A DNA stretch of 64,000 nucleotides, from NCBI GenBank assembly GCA_903871875.1, contig CAIQIR010000132.1:120752-184751 (forward strand), given 5' to 3'. The DNA is from an uncultured Schlesneria sp. (lineage in GTDB: Bacteria > Planctomycetota > Planctomycetia > Planctomycetales > Planctomycetaceae). Below, piece after piece: positions 43,581-54,100 of the stretch (the stretch's first letter is position 1; the number at the start of each line of letters is the position of its first letter). Below the pieces are notes generated by a model. The model searched no databases. It was not told the origin of the DNA and saw nothing but the letters and a program-made list of their open reading frames with translations. The position numbers were made by a program, and so were the translations under genes.

Positions 43581-43897
43581 ATGGAACTACGTCCTTCCCG
43601 ATTTCGCTTCCCACGACGGTTGTTCGTGTCCAGCGGTGAATCCGACGAGCGTCAGGCAGATTACTGTGCGTCGAGGTGAATCGCCATCCTGTGTTATCTG
43701 ATCGGCAGTTTCTGCCGGAGGGCAGCGGCGGAATTTCTCCAATCTGACACTGCATCGCGGGGGCCGCTGCCGAGCCTGAGGCCAACCTTAATTTGGAGTG
43801 TTTGGCGAGGATTTGCCGTCAAGAGGCTGTGGGAGTTTGTCGATTATGAGGATTGGAGAGATTGCGCACGGATTGTCTATCAAGTTGACTAATACTC
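43581..43897. other. Divergent promoter region of DUF1501 and secretin genes
   Basis: These 317 bases separate two divergent genes and should carry both promoters. I see no gene. A TTGACT sequence lies only a few bases before the secretin ATG, too close to serve as its -35 element. Confidence 0.4.
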
Positions 43898-46800
43898 ATG
43901 AAAACTCACGAGCCGAGTTCTCCGAACCAGACTGAAACGGGTTTGCCTAAGCCAGGCCACCGTTCGGCCATTCCGCTAACCATGGCGGGATTGGCGTTGG
44001 CTTGCGGAACCTTGGTCATCGTCTGGGCGTTTGGTTTTCCGTCACTGATGTCGACATCGAAATCGCTGTTGGCGGCTACGAAGAATAAGAGCGGCGGGAA
44101 AACGGAATCGAAAACTGAGACGAAGGCCGACGAGGAAGCGCCCGAAACGACGTCGCCATCGACTGCCGACAAAAAGATCAAGCTGAACTATTTCTCCGCG
44201 TCCTGGGCCAGAGTGTTTCAGGATCTGGCGGATAACTACGAGATGGAATTCGTTAACGACCATCTTCCGACTGGTCGCTTTTCGCGTTTCGATAAGGCCG
44301 AGTATTCGCGCAAAGACGCGATTCGCCTCATTAACAAAGAGATTGAGCCGCAAGGACTGCGGCTGATTGAAAAGGGCCAATTCCTGATTCTGATCGAAAC
44401 GTCATTGCAGCGGCCCCAGTATCCGCCGGCCATCCTGCCCCGCAAAGCGAAGCCCAAATCTCAGGACGAAGACCAGGACGAAACGGCCAATTCCGGTGTT
44501 GATCGTGCCGTCTATCAAGAATCCGTTCCCGACAAAGGCAGTCGATCTGGTGCGAATCGATCGCGTCAACAGGCGGGCGACGCCGATTCCGAACGATCGG
44601 TGACCGGACGAAAATCGGGTGGTTCTCGATCGGTGCGTCAAACCTCGTTTGAAGAAACGGATGACGATTCCGGATCCGCCACTTCTCGCCGGAAACGGAC
44701 GATTGATCCGGCGGCTCCGAATGAATTGGAAGATGTCGGTGCAACGGTCCAGCATGTTTCTTACCGAGCTCGCAACGTGCGCGCCGTCGATCTGTCGAAA
44801 CGAATTTATCGTGCGTTGAAAACAGATGCGGAATTAGTGGAAGCCGGGCGAAATGGATTGCCTGCGTTTCGCGTTGTCAGCCCTCAGTTCGCTGCAAAAG
44901 AGGGAACATCGCCGAAGGGGCCACCACCGCGTCCGATCGAGTTCATGATCTCGATCGATGAATCGCGGAACGAACTGTTGATTGACGGCAGTGCCAAAAG
45001 CACCGATGCCGTGCTCAAGCTACTGCGGGTGATCGATCGTCCTGAAGGGGATCAGACTCGCACGCAAATCAAACCCAGCACCAAATACGTCTGCCAGATT
45101 GCCGATCAGCTTCCCGCGGAAATTGATCGTCTGCGAGCGGCCAGTGGATCCAAGGCAATCGCTCGACATCAAGTTGACGGAAAACCGCTCTGGCAGGCCG
45201 ATGACAATCAGAAGCGTGCGCCGGCCGTCGCGCAGAACGACCCTGCAGGTGCTCCGCAGCCTGATGATTCCGATCGACCGTCCGGCGATGCATTGGGCAA
45301 TTTCAAGGGCGAAGTCAACATCGAGGTGATTGAAGATCTGAACGTCATGATCATTCGCGGGAATGAACGCGACGTCGAACAGATCATGAAGGTCATCAAG
45401 CAGATCGAGGAATTGAGTGAAGCGACGGCGCCCGAGGTACACCTGATTCATCTGAAGAACGTCGATTCGGAATCGCTCGCGGAGTTGCTGACGTCGGTGT
45501 ATGAAAAGTTGACCAAGTTTCCCGGTCGAGCGACGCAGCCGCGCGAAAGTGTGGCCATTATTCCCGTGGCGAAACCGAACTCGTTGTTGGTTGTCGCTCC
45601 CGGCGCAGATGTGGAGTCGATTCTTGACTTGGCTGATCAGCTCGACAAGCCCGTGGATCCCCAGACCGAATTTCAGGTCTTCCCGCTCAAATCTGCCGTG
45701 GCGTCGGACGTCGAAGCGTTGATTGTCGAGTTCTATAAAGAACGCAAGGCGCTGGGAGCCAAAGTCCTGGTGATTGCCGATGCCCGTTCCAACGCGGTCA
45801 TTGTGCGAGCTCGACCGCGCGATCTGGACGAGATCAAAGAATTGATCAACAAGATGGATCGCGACGAAGTCGGCGCCGTTAATCAGGTTCGGATTTTCGT
45901 GCTGAAGAACGCCATCGCCACGGATATGGCGGGGGTGATTAATTCGGCCATTCAAAGCGTTCTTTCCGCGCCGCGAGCGGCCGGCGGTGGCGCTGGCGGG
46001 CAGGGTGGAAACGCGGGAATCGGCGGCGGGCAGGTTGACGAGCAGTTCAAAAGCGTTAAGTCGGCCGTGTTGCAGTTTCTGTCGGTCGACAAAGGGACCT
46101 CACGACAGTTGAGGTCGGGCATCCTGTCAGATATCCGTGTGACTCCCGAAGCCCACACCAATTCCTTGATCGTGACCGCGTCGGAGAAGAGCATGGATCT
46201 GGTGGCTGCGTTGATTCAGGCATTGGACCGTCCCACGAACACCGTGTCGGTGATCAAAGTGTTCACGCTTGAGAATGCCGACGCGACTCAGATGGTTCAG
46301 CAACTGAATGCCTTGTTCAACAATCAGGTTCAGGGAGGCCCGCTGACGCGTCCCCTATTGGGCGGACTTGCGATCGCCAACGCCGATGACGCCAGCAGCA
46401 ATCTTGTCCCGCTGAAGTTTTCGGTCGATGCGCGGACGAACAGCATCATTGCCGTGGGCAGTGCCGATGCGATGCGGGTGGTCGAAGCCATTTTGTTGCG
46501 ACTGGATGAAAGCAACCTGCGTGCTCGGAAGAACGTCGTGGTCCGGCTGAACAATGCTCCTGCCACTCAGATCGCCCTGGCGGTCACGCAGTTCTTCCAA
46601 CAACAGCGAGACTTGTCGCAGGCCGATCCGAATCTGGTCAGCAATGTGGAACAACTGGAACGGGAAGTGATCGTCATTCCGGATACGGTTTCGAACAACC
46701 TGCTGGTTAGTTCAGCACCTCGGTATTTTCCTGACATCATGGCGATGATCAAATCACTGGATTCTGAACCCAAGCAGGTGGTGATTCAGGCACTTATCGT

Positions 46801-48145
46801 CGAAGTGCAGTTGAACAACACCGACGAATTCGGCATTGAATTGGGGATGCAGAGTCCTGTGTTGTTTGACCGCAGTCTTCGACAACCACCTGTCACAATT
46901 ACACAGACGAACTCGCCCGCCGGCTCCGGCGGTCAAATCTTGACCAACCAAGTGATTCTGTCGGACGAAGGCACGCCTGGATTCAACTTCAATAATCCCG
47001 GTGTTCCACTGGGGAACAACGTGCTGGCGGCCGCGAGCTCGGTCGGTGGTCAAAGCCTGACCAACTTTTCATTGGGACGAACGAACAGCCAGTTGGGATA
47101 CGGTGGGCTGGTATTGTCGGCCGGATCCAATTCGGTCAACGCGCTGCTGCGAGCCTTGTCGTCCAAGACCAAGATCCAGATTCTCAGCCGTCCACAGATT
47201 CGTGCTTTGGATAGCCAGTTGGCTGAGGTTTTCGTCGGTCAAACGATTCCCACCGTGACGTCGTTCCAGACAAATGCGACGACGGGTGTGATTTCTCCGA
47301 CGCTGACGCAGCGGGAAACGGGGATCGGCATGCAGGTCACTCCGCGGATCAATCAGGACGGCAACGTCGTCATTCAACTTTATGCCTATCGCAGCCAGCT
47401 CAGCCAGCAAACGGTCAACGTGACCACGGATTCGCGAGGTCAGCCCGTGGGGCAGCGCATCACCGACCTGAGCAACGTGCGGTCGACGGTGTTGGTACCC
47501 TCGAATAGCACAATTGTGATTGGCGGAATGATCAGTTCGCGCGACGAAACGCAAGTCCGAAAAGCACCATTGCTCTCGGATATCCCGGTCTTGGGGCATC
47601 TCTTCCGCTATGACTCGCGAACCACGATCCGCAGTGAATTGTTGATCTTTTTGACACCACGAATCGTCAATGGTCCTGAGGAAGAAGAGTGTTTGAAAGA
47701 GATCGAAATGGGTCGCCTGCACTTTATTGAATCGGAAGCGGAACAAGCCCATGGCCCGCTGCGTGCTCTCCCGCCTCCGGATGACGTTTTCGACGACGAG
47801 CATACACCGTGGATTGGACCGGGGGCTGTGCCACCCGCTCCGGTGTCTCCGCAATCACCGACTCTCCAGACCACGCCGCAAGGTTCAGCGTCGGGCATGT
47901 CGGCTCCGATGGCCGTTCCGTCGCCCACACCGTCACCCAATAGCGTCCCACCATCGCCCCTCGTTCCCCCTCCGCCATCGCCAGATCCTAGCGTGACAAG
48001 GATCAACGCCATGCGAGCGTTGGCCACGGAAAAGGATGATTCGACCGACGGCGAAGTCACACAGGCGACTTGGAAGGCTCCCGCGACGGATAAGCGAAAA
48101 ACGACGAAACAGAAACGACCGACGCCAGCGGTATCGACGGAATAA
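43898..48145 (+). CDS. gspD: Elongated type II secretion secretin (GspD family)
   Basis: A 1415-residue outer-membrane secretin, about twice the usual GspD length. The N-terminus has one hydrophobic helix (about 26-52) after a long polar leader. An N0/STN-like domain (about 88-168) is followed by a disordered acidic/basic stretch, then repeated N1-type (Secretin_N) modules. Module starts are visible near residues 480, 513 (HLIHLKN), 590 (VFPLKS), 664 (IFVLKN), 785 (VFTLEN) and 880 (VVRLNN). The secretin core runs from about 961 (VVIQALIVEVQLNN) to 1257, with PQIRALDSQLAEVFVGQTIP and VPSNSTIVIGGMISS. A Pro/Ser-rich tail of about 155 residues ends the protein. Two conserved partner genes follow on the same strand. 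Confidence 0.88.
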   Translation: MKTHEPSSPNQTETGLPKPGHRSAIPLTMAGLALACGTLVIVWAFGFPSLMSTSKSLLAATKNKSGGKTESKTETKADEEAPETTSPSTADKKIKLNYFSASWARVFQDLADNYEMEFVNDHLPTGRFSRFDKAEYSRKDAIRLINKEIEPQGLRLIEKGQFLILIETSLQRPQYPPAILPRKAKPKSQDEDQDETANSGVDRAVYQESVPDKGSRSGANRSRQQAGDADSERSVTGRKSGGSRSVRQTSFEETDDDSGSATSRRKRTIDPAAPNELEDVGATVQHVSYRARNVRAVDLSKRIYRALKTDAELVEAGRNGLPAFRVVSPQFAAKEGTSPKGPPPRPIEFMISIDESRNELLIDGSAKSTDAVLKLLRVIDRPEGDQTRTQIKPSTKYVCQIADQLPAEIDRLRAASGSKAIARHQVDGKPLWQADDNQKRAPAVAQNDPAGAPQPDDSDRPSGDALGNFKGEVNIEVIEDLNVMIIRGNERDVEQIMKVIKQIEELSEATAPEVHLIHLKNVDSESLAELLTSVYEKLTKFPGRATQPRESVAIIPVAKPNSLLVVAPGADVESILDLADQLDKPVDPQTEFQVFPLKSAVASDVEALIVEFYKERKALGAKVLVIADARSNAVIVRARPRDLDEIKELINKMDRDEVGAVNQVRIFVLKNAIATDMAGVINSAIQSVLSAPRAAGGGAGGQGGNAGIGGGQVDEQFKSVKSAVLQFLSVDKGTSRQLRSGILSDIRVTPEAHTNSLIVTASEKSMDLVAALIQALDRPTNTVSVIKVFTLENADATQMVQQLNALFNNQVQGGPLTRPLLGGLAIANADDASSNLVPLKFSVDARTNSIIAVGSADAMRVVEAILLRLDESNLRARKNVVVRLNNAPATQIALAVTQFFQQQRDLSQADPNLVSNVEQLEREVIVIPDTVSNNLLVSSAPRYFPDIMAMIKSLDSEPKQVVIQALIVEVQLNNTDEFGIELGMQSPVLFDRSLRQPPVTITQTNSPAGSGGQILTNQVILSDEGTPGFNFNNPGVPLGNNVLAAASSVGGQSLTNFSLGRTNSQLGYGGLVLSAGSNSVNALLRALSSKTKIQILSRPQIRALDSQLAEVFVGQTIPTVTSFQTNATTGVISPTLTQRETGIGMQVTPRINQDGNVVIQLYAYRSQLSQQTVNVTTDSRGQPVGQRITDLSNVRSTVLVPSNSTIVIGGMISSRDETQVRKAPLLSDIPVLGHLFRYDSRTTIRSELLIFLTPRIVNGPEEEECLKEIEMGRLHFIESEAEQAHGPLRALPPPDDVFDDEHTPWIGPGAVPPAPVSPQSPTLQTTPQGSASGMSAPMAVPSPTPSPNSVPPSPLVPPPPSPDPSVTRINAMRALATEKDDSTDGEVTQATWKAPATDKRKTTKQKRPTPAVSTE

Positions 48146-48237
48146 TCGAGATCGGCCAAGAACAAGCGGCGCCCCGGATCACAAGGTGGGGGCGGGATGC
48201 GACGGGATTGTTAAAGACCAGGATGGAGTTGGAAATC

Positions 48238-49356
48238 ATGTCTCGCTACTCACGGATCATCTCAACACTGTCGTGTGTTGTTCTGATCGGCCAGGTCATG
48301 GGTTGTGCGACGTTTCATCTGGCCTTCGACAAGAAGATGCCGAAAGCGACTCCGGTCAATCCGGCGGTAGAAATCCTGTGCTTGTGGCAGCCGGGTGAGG
48401 GAGTTGATCCCGATGGATATCCCTGCAAGGGTTTCCAGGGACAAATCGTGTTCCTCAACCGAGCTTCTGCGGCTGTGCAGATTGAAGGCGAGGTTCGCAT
48501 TTATCTGTTCGATGATCAGGGGACTCCGGAAGAACAGTCCAAGCCCTTACGATCGTTCAACTTTGATAATGGTTCGTGGGCCATTCATCTCGCCGATTCA
48601 TCGCTGGGGCCCTCCTATAGTGTGTTCGTGCCCTACGTTCGTCGCGGTACGACCGATGCGGCCTGCTCATTACGCGTGCGTCTGAAACCAAAGCAGGGGC
48701 CGGTGGTCTTCTCTGATTTCTCGAATCTGCCTTTGAACGGCGGCAAGAAGGCATTGAGGGGAGACGATGCACAGCCGATCACCAAGAACGAGAGTGATAA
48801 ACTCGCCGCCGAAGCGATGGCTGGCGCGCTGCGTCGTACAACGACGATCACCGCAGGTTCCGATCAGAAGTTGCAGGAGGTTGCCCCCGAGTCCAAGAAA
48901 GATGCTACTGCCAGTCCGATTCAACTCGCCTCGCATGAAGTTCTCGTGCCCACCGAAAAAGAGACTGCCGACGCCGAACGGATTCGCCGCCTGGAAGCGA
49001 TGGTTCAGCAGTTGATGGAACAAAAGGCGGGAGCGGCGGCAACACCAACCCCGACGGCTTCGGCAGGATCGCCGCCGGCGGAACTGGATGACGGGCCAAC
49101 CGATCCGAGCCAACAGTTAAAGCCCAGTCGCCGGATCAAAGTGCGACGCAACGATGATGACGAACCGCGTCCGACGGCGATCCGTCGCCGCGCGCATCCT
49201 TTGGATGACAATGAACCGTCGATGTCGGATCACGCAAACGAAAGGGAACTGGCTCCGAAGACCGCAGCCATGGATCCGGTTGACTTTGCGACCGAATTGA
49301 CCGCGGAGCAGCGATATACGTATCAAGATCAACGTTATCGACGTTCGCCCCGATAA
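48238..49356 (+). CDS. Lipoprotein partner of the secretin
   Basis: A 372-residue predicted lipoprotein. The frame opens at 48208, but ATG 48238 has GGAG upstream and begins a compact signal peptide ending in the lipobox VMGC (about residue 22). The globular part (about 30-170) has FQGQIVFLNRASAAVQIEGEVRIYLFDDQGTP and YSVFVPYVRRGTTDAACSLRVRL, a predicted beta-sandwich. The remainder is low-complexity with a short coiled coil (ADAERIRRLEAMVQQLMEQK) and a basic/acidic tail. It starts 92 bases after the secretin and is probably in the same operon. I infer a pilotin-like or periplasmic accessory role from position and lipidation; no pilotin family match is evident. Confidence 0.7.
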   Translation: MSRYSRIISTLSCVVLIGQVMGCATFHLAFDKKMPKATPVNPAVEILCLWQPGEGVDPDGYPCKGFQGQIVFLNRASAAVQIEGEVRIYLFDDQGTPEEQSKPLRSFNFDNGSWAIHLADSSLGPSYSVFVPYVRRGTTDAACSLRVRLKPKQGPVVFSDFSNLPLNGGKKALRGDDAQPITKNESDKLAAEAMAGALRRTTTITAGSDQKLQEVAPESKKDATASPIQLASHEVLVPTEKETADAERIRRLEAMVQQLMEQKAGAAATPTPTASAGSPPAELDDGPTDPSQQLKPSRRIKVRRNDDDEPRPTAIRRRAHPLDDNEPSMSDHANERELAPKTAAMDPVDFATELTAEQRYTYQDQRYRRSPR

Positions 49357-49628
49357 TCAGGCGCGTTCTACCAGCACCGCGGGTCGATTCGCTGATGGCA
49401 AATCCTGCCAATTTTTGATGGTAATCTGCGTTAAATGCGGCTTACCCAGTTTCAACAGCCGATGTATTCTCCAAGTCGGTCTGGGTGAAAAGGATGATGT
49501 GTCGAACGGCTTCGGCACGTTTGACCGATTGTCGTGTGCTCAATTGCCGGTCTTTTTGACGGCCAATAATTGACACAAGGCGGATCGGCGGGAGCCTCAC
49601 CCTCCCGAACGCGAGGAGAAACATCATT

Positions 49629-50621
49629 ATGACATTCGACTTGATAAGTCGATCGCGTACGCGTGTCGCTGGTTCGGTCGTCTTTCTGTTGACCATTTCC
49701 TTGTCGCTGGCTCTCGTGTCCGCCGTATGTGCCGACGAAGACAGTGACAATGCCAATAATATGCTCGAAAGCCTCAAGCGGCGCTCTGCCGAAGAGCGCT
49801 GGCAACGGGTCAAGAAGCTGTATCCGAGCGATCCACCGTCGCCGAATCGGCAAACTCCGTCTCGACTGCCCGATGATCGCCAGAATCAATTGTCGGAAAG
49901 CGAAATCCCACCCTCGCCGGAACAGACCCCGTTGATTCCGCGATTGCCGGCAGTACCGGTGGATGTGTCCAACGATTGGCTGCGGATTGCTCGTCAACCG
50001 GTTGCCGATGGACCGATTTCGGACGGCGCGCCACAACCCAGTCCGGACGGTGTGCCGGCGGCGAGTGACGGATCAGGTAATCCCGTTCCCAGTGTGGGGC
50101 CACCGGACGTTGATTCGAATCCACCCACCGTCGACAAAATTGCGGCCACGCATTCGATGCGTGCTCGTGATCGCCGGATCGCTGATATCGACCCCTACTA
50201 TGATCGTAGTAAAGACAGCGATATTCGTGAATTCGCAACTGAGAAAGCCAAAGAGTTTGATATCCAGTTCACACCGAGAGAATACCTGCAGCGATCGTTC
50301 CCACACGTGACGCTCGCGTGGGAAGCGTCAAACTTCTACTTCTATCCGCTGTATTTCTCGGATCCTGCGTTGGAACGTTATGGTCACGCGCACCATCCGT
50401 TGATTCAGCCATTTGCGTCCATCGCACGAGTGGGCGCGCAATTTGTCCTGCTGCCATATCAGATGACGATTCTGCCACCGCTGAAGCCGGAATCTCCGCT
50501 GGGATACTATCGTCCAGGCGATTGTACTCCCAAACTGCACTATCAGGTTCCTCTCAATGCGGAAGCCGCTGCTGTCGAAGCGGCCGCTTTGACGGGCTTG
50601 TTCTTCATCATCGTCCCTTGA
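49629..50621 (+). CDS. Secreted planctomycete protein of the secretin locus
   Basis: A 330-residue exported protein with a signal peptide (about 1-36, ending VCADE). A Pro-rich disordered region (about 65-165) precedes a well-ordered C-terminal domain of about 110 residues with LQRSFPHVTLAWEASNFYFYPLYF, ALERYGHAHHPLIQPFASIARVGAQFVLLPYQM and SPLGYYRPGDCTPKLHYQ. The density of Tyr, Phe and His in this domain suggests a conserved binding fold or membrane-facing surface, and I believe the same domain recurs beside secretins in other planctomycetes (from memory). It lies 272 bases after the lipoprotein gene, the gap holding no gene. Function unknown. Confidence 0.65.
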   Translation: MTFDLISRSRTRVAGSVVFLLTISLSLALVSAVCADEDSDNANNMLESLKRRSAEERWQRVKKLYPSDPPSPNRQTPSRLPDDRQNQLSESEIPPSPEQTPLIPRLPAVPVDVSNDWLRIARQPVADGPISDGAPQPSPDGVPAASDGSGNPVPSVGPPDVDSNPPTVDKIAATHSMRARDRRIADIDPYYDRSKDSDIREFATEKAKEFDIQFTPREYLQRSFPHVTLAWEASNFYFYPLYFSDPALERYGHAHHPLIQPFASIARVGAQFVLLPYQMTILPPLKPESPLGYYRPGDCTPKLHYQVPLNAEAAAVEAAALTGLFFIIVP

Positions 50622-50699
50622 ACTCCATGCGGCTTGTGAGCCTTCTGGGGCTCGCAAGCCTCTTCTGTTCGATGGACTTGACTGGGCGTACCGGATTCG

Positions 50700-51104
50700 T
50701 CAGCGGATTGCCGGTCGCCATCGTGGCCAGCCAAGTTGTCGACAACAGAGTCGTGCCAGTTCCTCGCCGTTCACCAGATCGGGCAGGAAGCTGGTGACTC
50801 CGGCGTCTCGCAGCAGCCATTCCAGTTCCGCCGTCGTGGTCGAACCGCAGGCGATGATCGGCCGTCGAACGGGTTCGCTTCTGGCTTCCGAACCCAACCA
50901 GGCGAGGCAATCGACCAGCGCGGCGTCCAGATCAATGACCAAGAGTGCCGATTGGCAGCCATCAATCGCGGGCATCAAATCGCTGACGGCCCGGCATTCA
51001 CGCACGACAATCGACGTGTGTTTCAGTTGCCTTTGAAGTTCGGGACCCCAGTAGGGACGCGGTTCGAATACGGCGATGACAGGATCTGAGGAATTTGTTG
51101 ACAT
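50700..51104 (-). CDS. Receiver-like single-domain protein
   Basis: A 134-residue cytoplasmic protein with a response-regulator-like alternation: PVIAVFEPRPYWGPELQRQL, then SALLVIDLDAALVDCLAWLG, RRPIIACGSTTTAELEWLLRDAGVTSFLP and a C-terminal helix. In a true receiver domain the phospho-acceptor Asp sits at the end of the third strand; IDLD occupies that place, but the acidic pocket near the N-terminus (usually DD) is missing (FEPRP), and the conserved Lys is not obvious. It may be a degenerate receiver that does not accept phosphate. It is divergent from the helicase-nuclease gene and converges with the secretin locus. Confidence 0.5.
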   Translation of the reverse strand: MSTNSSDPVIAVFEPRPYWGPELQRQLKHTSIVVRECRAVSDLMPAIDGCQSALLVIDLDAALVDCLAWLGSEARSEPVRRPIIACGSTTTAELEWLLRDAGVTSFLPDLVNGEELARLCCRQLGWPRWRPAIR

Positions 51105-51175
51105 GACGGATGAACCGATGAAAGGCGGACGAAACGAAGCTGGTCTATGGGAAATCCTCGAACTACAATGGGCGT

Positions 51176-54100
51176 ATGACGCAGGTAACGATTGTCACCG
51201 GAAACGCAGGGGCTGGGAAGACTGAGCGATTACTAAGTGGCTTTCATGCCGCATTGGATCGAGCTCGGGTGGAGCGGCGTCCGGGTCGAGCTCTGTGGTT
51301 GACTCCCACCCGGCGTATTCAAAAATCGGTTTCGCAGCAAGTCATCGCTCGCTGCCAAACACCCTGTTTCGCACCCAACGTTTTGACGTTTGATCTGTTT
51401 GCCGAAAAGATCCTGGAAGCGGCCGGGCTGCCGCATTCGCCGATCTCGCCCGTTATGAAGCGGCTGCTGCTGCGTCGTATTGCTGCACGATTGCAGGAAC
51501 AGGGTGAACTGCTTCACTTCCAGCCGATTGCCGGAACGACGGGGTTCCTGGATGTCGTTTCAAACTTTATCAGCGAACTGAAACGCGAAGAAATCTGGCC
51601 GGACCAATTCGTCAGCGCTTGCCGAGAACGAAAATCGGCCTTTGCCCGGCGCGATCTGGAACTGGGCCTGATCTATTCCGAGTACCAACGCCACCTGGAA
51701 CAACAGAACTGGTACGACAACGAAGGTCGATTCTGGTTGGCGCGCACGGAACTCGGAGACAATCCACAATGTCGTCGTCCGTTCGCGGATGTCCGTTTTC
51801 TGGCTGTCGATGGCTTCGTCGACTTCACGAAGACCCAGTACGAGATCCTGGGATATCTGGCGAGTTGGATTGATGAGATTTCGATCTCGTTGCCTGTGGA
51901 ACATCCGCTGACCCGTTCCGATCTGTTCGCCAAGCCCCAGGCGGCGATCGCGCAAATCCAGGCTGAATTGCCTCCAGACGCCACCTTTCGTCTTGAGCGG
52001 CTTTCTTCAATCCGTGCTGACGAACCTTCTGCCCGGACCGAATCGGGAAGACAGGGCTGGGCGAATTCGATTTCTGTCATGGCCGATCGTCTGTTTTGCA
52101 ACCCGCGATTTGGCCAATCATCGGCCGATGGCAGCGGTCTGGAAATCGTGGCGACGAGCGGTCAATTCGGCGAATGGGAAGCGGTGGCCCGACGGATCAA
52201 AAAGATGCTGGCAAGCGGCAACGAGGTTGCGCCGGCTCGGAAGCGATCCTCGCCCGCCGCAGTGACCGTTCGCCCGCAAGACATCATGATTGGACTTCGT
52301 TCCATTTCAGAGGAAGGGCCGCGACTACGAGACTATCTGGCGGCTGCGGGGTTACCCGTCTGGTGCGAAGCCGAATTACCCTTCACTTCAAGTTCCATTG
52401 TGAAGGCTGTCTTGTCGTTGCTGCAGTTCGAGCTGGAAGACTGGCCGTTTGAGCGGCTGATGGGCGTGCTCGATTCGACGTTCTTTCAACCGGCGTGGCC
52501 GGAATGGCAAGCCGGCAAAGCGACTCGTGCTGTCGCGGCCTGCTTGCGTCAGTTGGGAATCAATACGGGACGTGAGTTGACGCTACGAGTCTTGGGACGC
52601 TATGCGACCGAAGCGTCATCCGGTACAGCGCCACCGCGAGCCAATTCCCTGGCGTCATTGGCGGGCCGGGCGTCTCCCCTGTTGATGAGGTTGTCTCGAA
52701 GCCTCGACAAGCTCAGACGATCGCACACACTGGGCGAATGGGCCGACGTCCTGGCCACGATTGGGGACGAACTGGGCTGGACGAAACGAACGACGTTGCT
52801 GGCAGATCCATTGGCCGTGGCCGAATCACGTGACCTGGACCTATTGCAGCGCATCTTGCGCACCGCTGCCGAGGCGGATCAGAAACTGGCGGGGCGTGTT
52901 CGTCCGAGGACTTTGACGCTGGCCGAGTTCACGTCGGAACTGCGCGATCTGCTCAGTCACGAGACCTTGAAATCGTCGCCCGAAACAGGCGGCTGCATTC
53001 GCATCTTGAGTGTTGAGCAGATTCGTAACCTGGATGTTCCGCATCTGTTTTTGATCGGTTTGACTGAGAACAGTTTTCCGATGAATCGCGCGGACGATTG
53101 CTTATTCAGCGAAGCGGAACGACAGGATTTTATTACACGGGGCATCGCACTGCGGCATCGATCGGAACGACACGCGGATGAAATGCTGTTGTTCTATAAC
53201 GTCGTCACGCGAGCGCGAAAAAGTCTGACGCTCAGTTATCCCGCCGTGAATTCCAAGGGCCAGCCCGTTTTTCCCAGTCCCTATGTCACGGCGTTAACGT
53301 CGTTGTTTGACCGAGATTCGTACGTGGTGTCGCAGGAAGGTCAGCTGGGTCCAATTCCCCAGGCGGAGGAGGCATTGACCTTCACGGACCTGCGACTGGC
53401 GGCGATGGCGGAAGCTCAAAAGGGCAAGCCTGAGCTGTTTCGCGCTGTTCTGGAATGCGATCCCGTGCGGCGAGCCTGCTTTAACACGCTGGCCGCGTGC
53501 GAGGTGGCCGATCAGCGGTTTCATCAACAGGGCTTTACCGCGTACGAAGGCCGACTGGAGTTGCCTCAAAATCTGGCGGGTCTTGGCCAGCGATTCGGCT
53601 CGCAGCATCAATTCAGTGCCACCGAACTCGAATCGTATGCTCGATGCCCGTTCCAATTCTGGCTCTCGACCGTGTTGAAAGTGGGAGCCGTCGAATCGCC
53701 CGAGGAAGGGACCGACTATGCCGGTCGCGGGACCTTGCTGCATGAAGTGGTCGCCAAGTTATTGATGGAGGGGACGCTGGAAGATCCCGCTGCTCTCGAG
53801 AATCGCTTTCGCGAGCTGGTCGATTCGCTGCTCGACCGTCAGTTTCCCGAAACGGATTTGCAGCGAGCATTGGTCAATGTCGAACGAATGATTCTGTCGC
53901 GGTGGGCCGATGCCTTTGCCCGGCAACAGGACGAGTACGGCCAGAAGATTCGCGAGATCTTGCAGAAGACCTCTTCGCTGGCTCCTGAGATTCCGTTTGG
54001 TAATTTGCCTGATGCGCCCGTGGCTGCCGAAGAATTTCATCCCCCGATTCAGTTTGGTCGTGATGATCGTACGGTCAAATTGCGAGGCCGCATTGATCGC

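Noticed and set aside
45020..45955. Minus-strand frame of 311 codons
   Set aside because: It is antisense to the secretin N1 modules, with repetitive and unconserved sequence.
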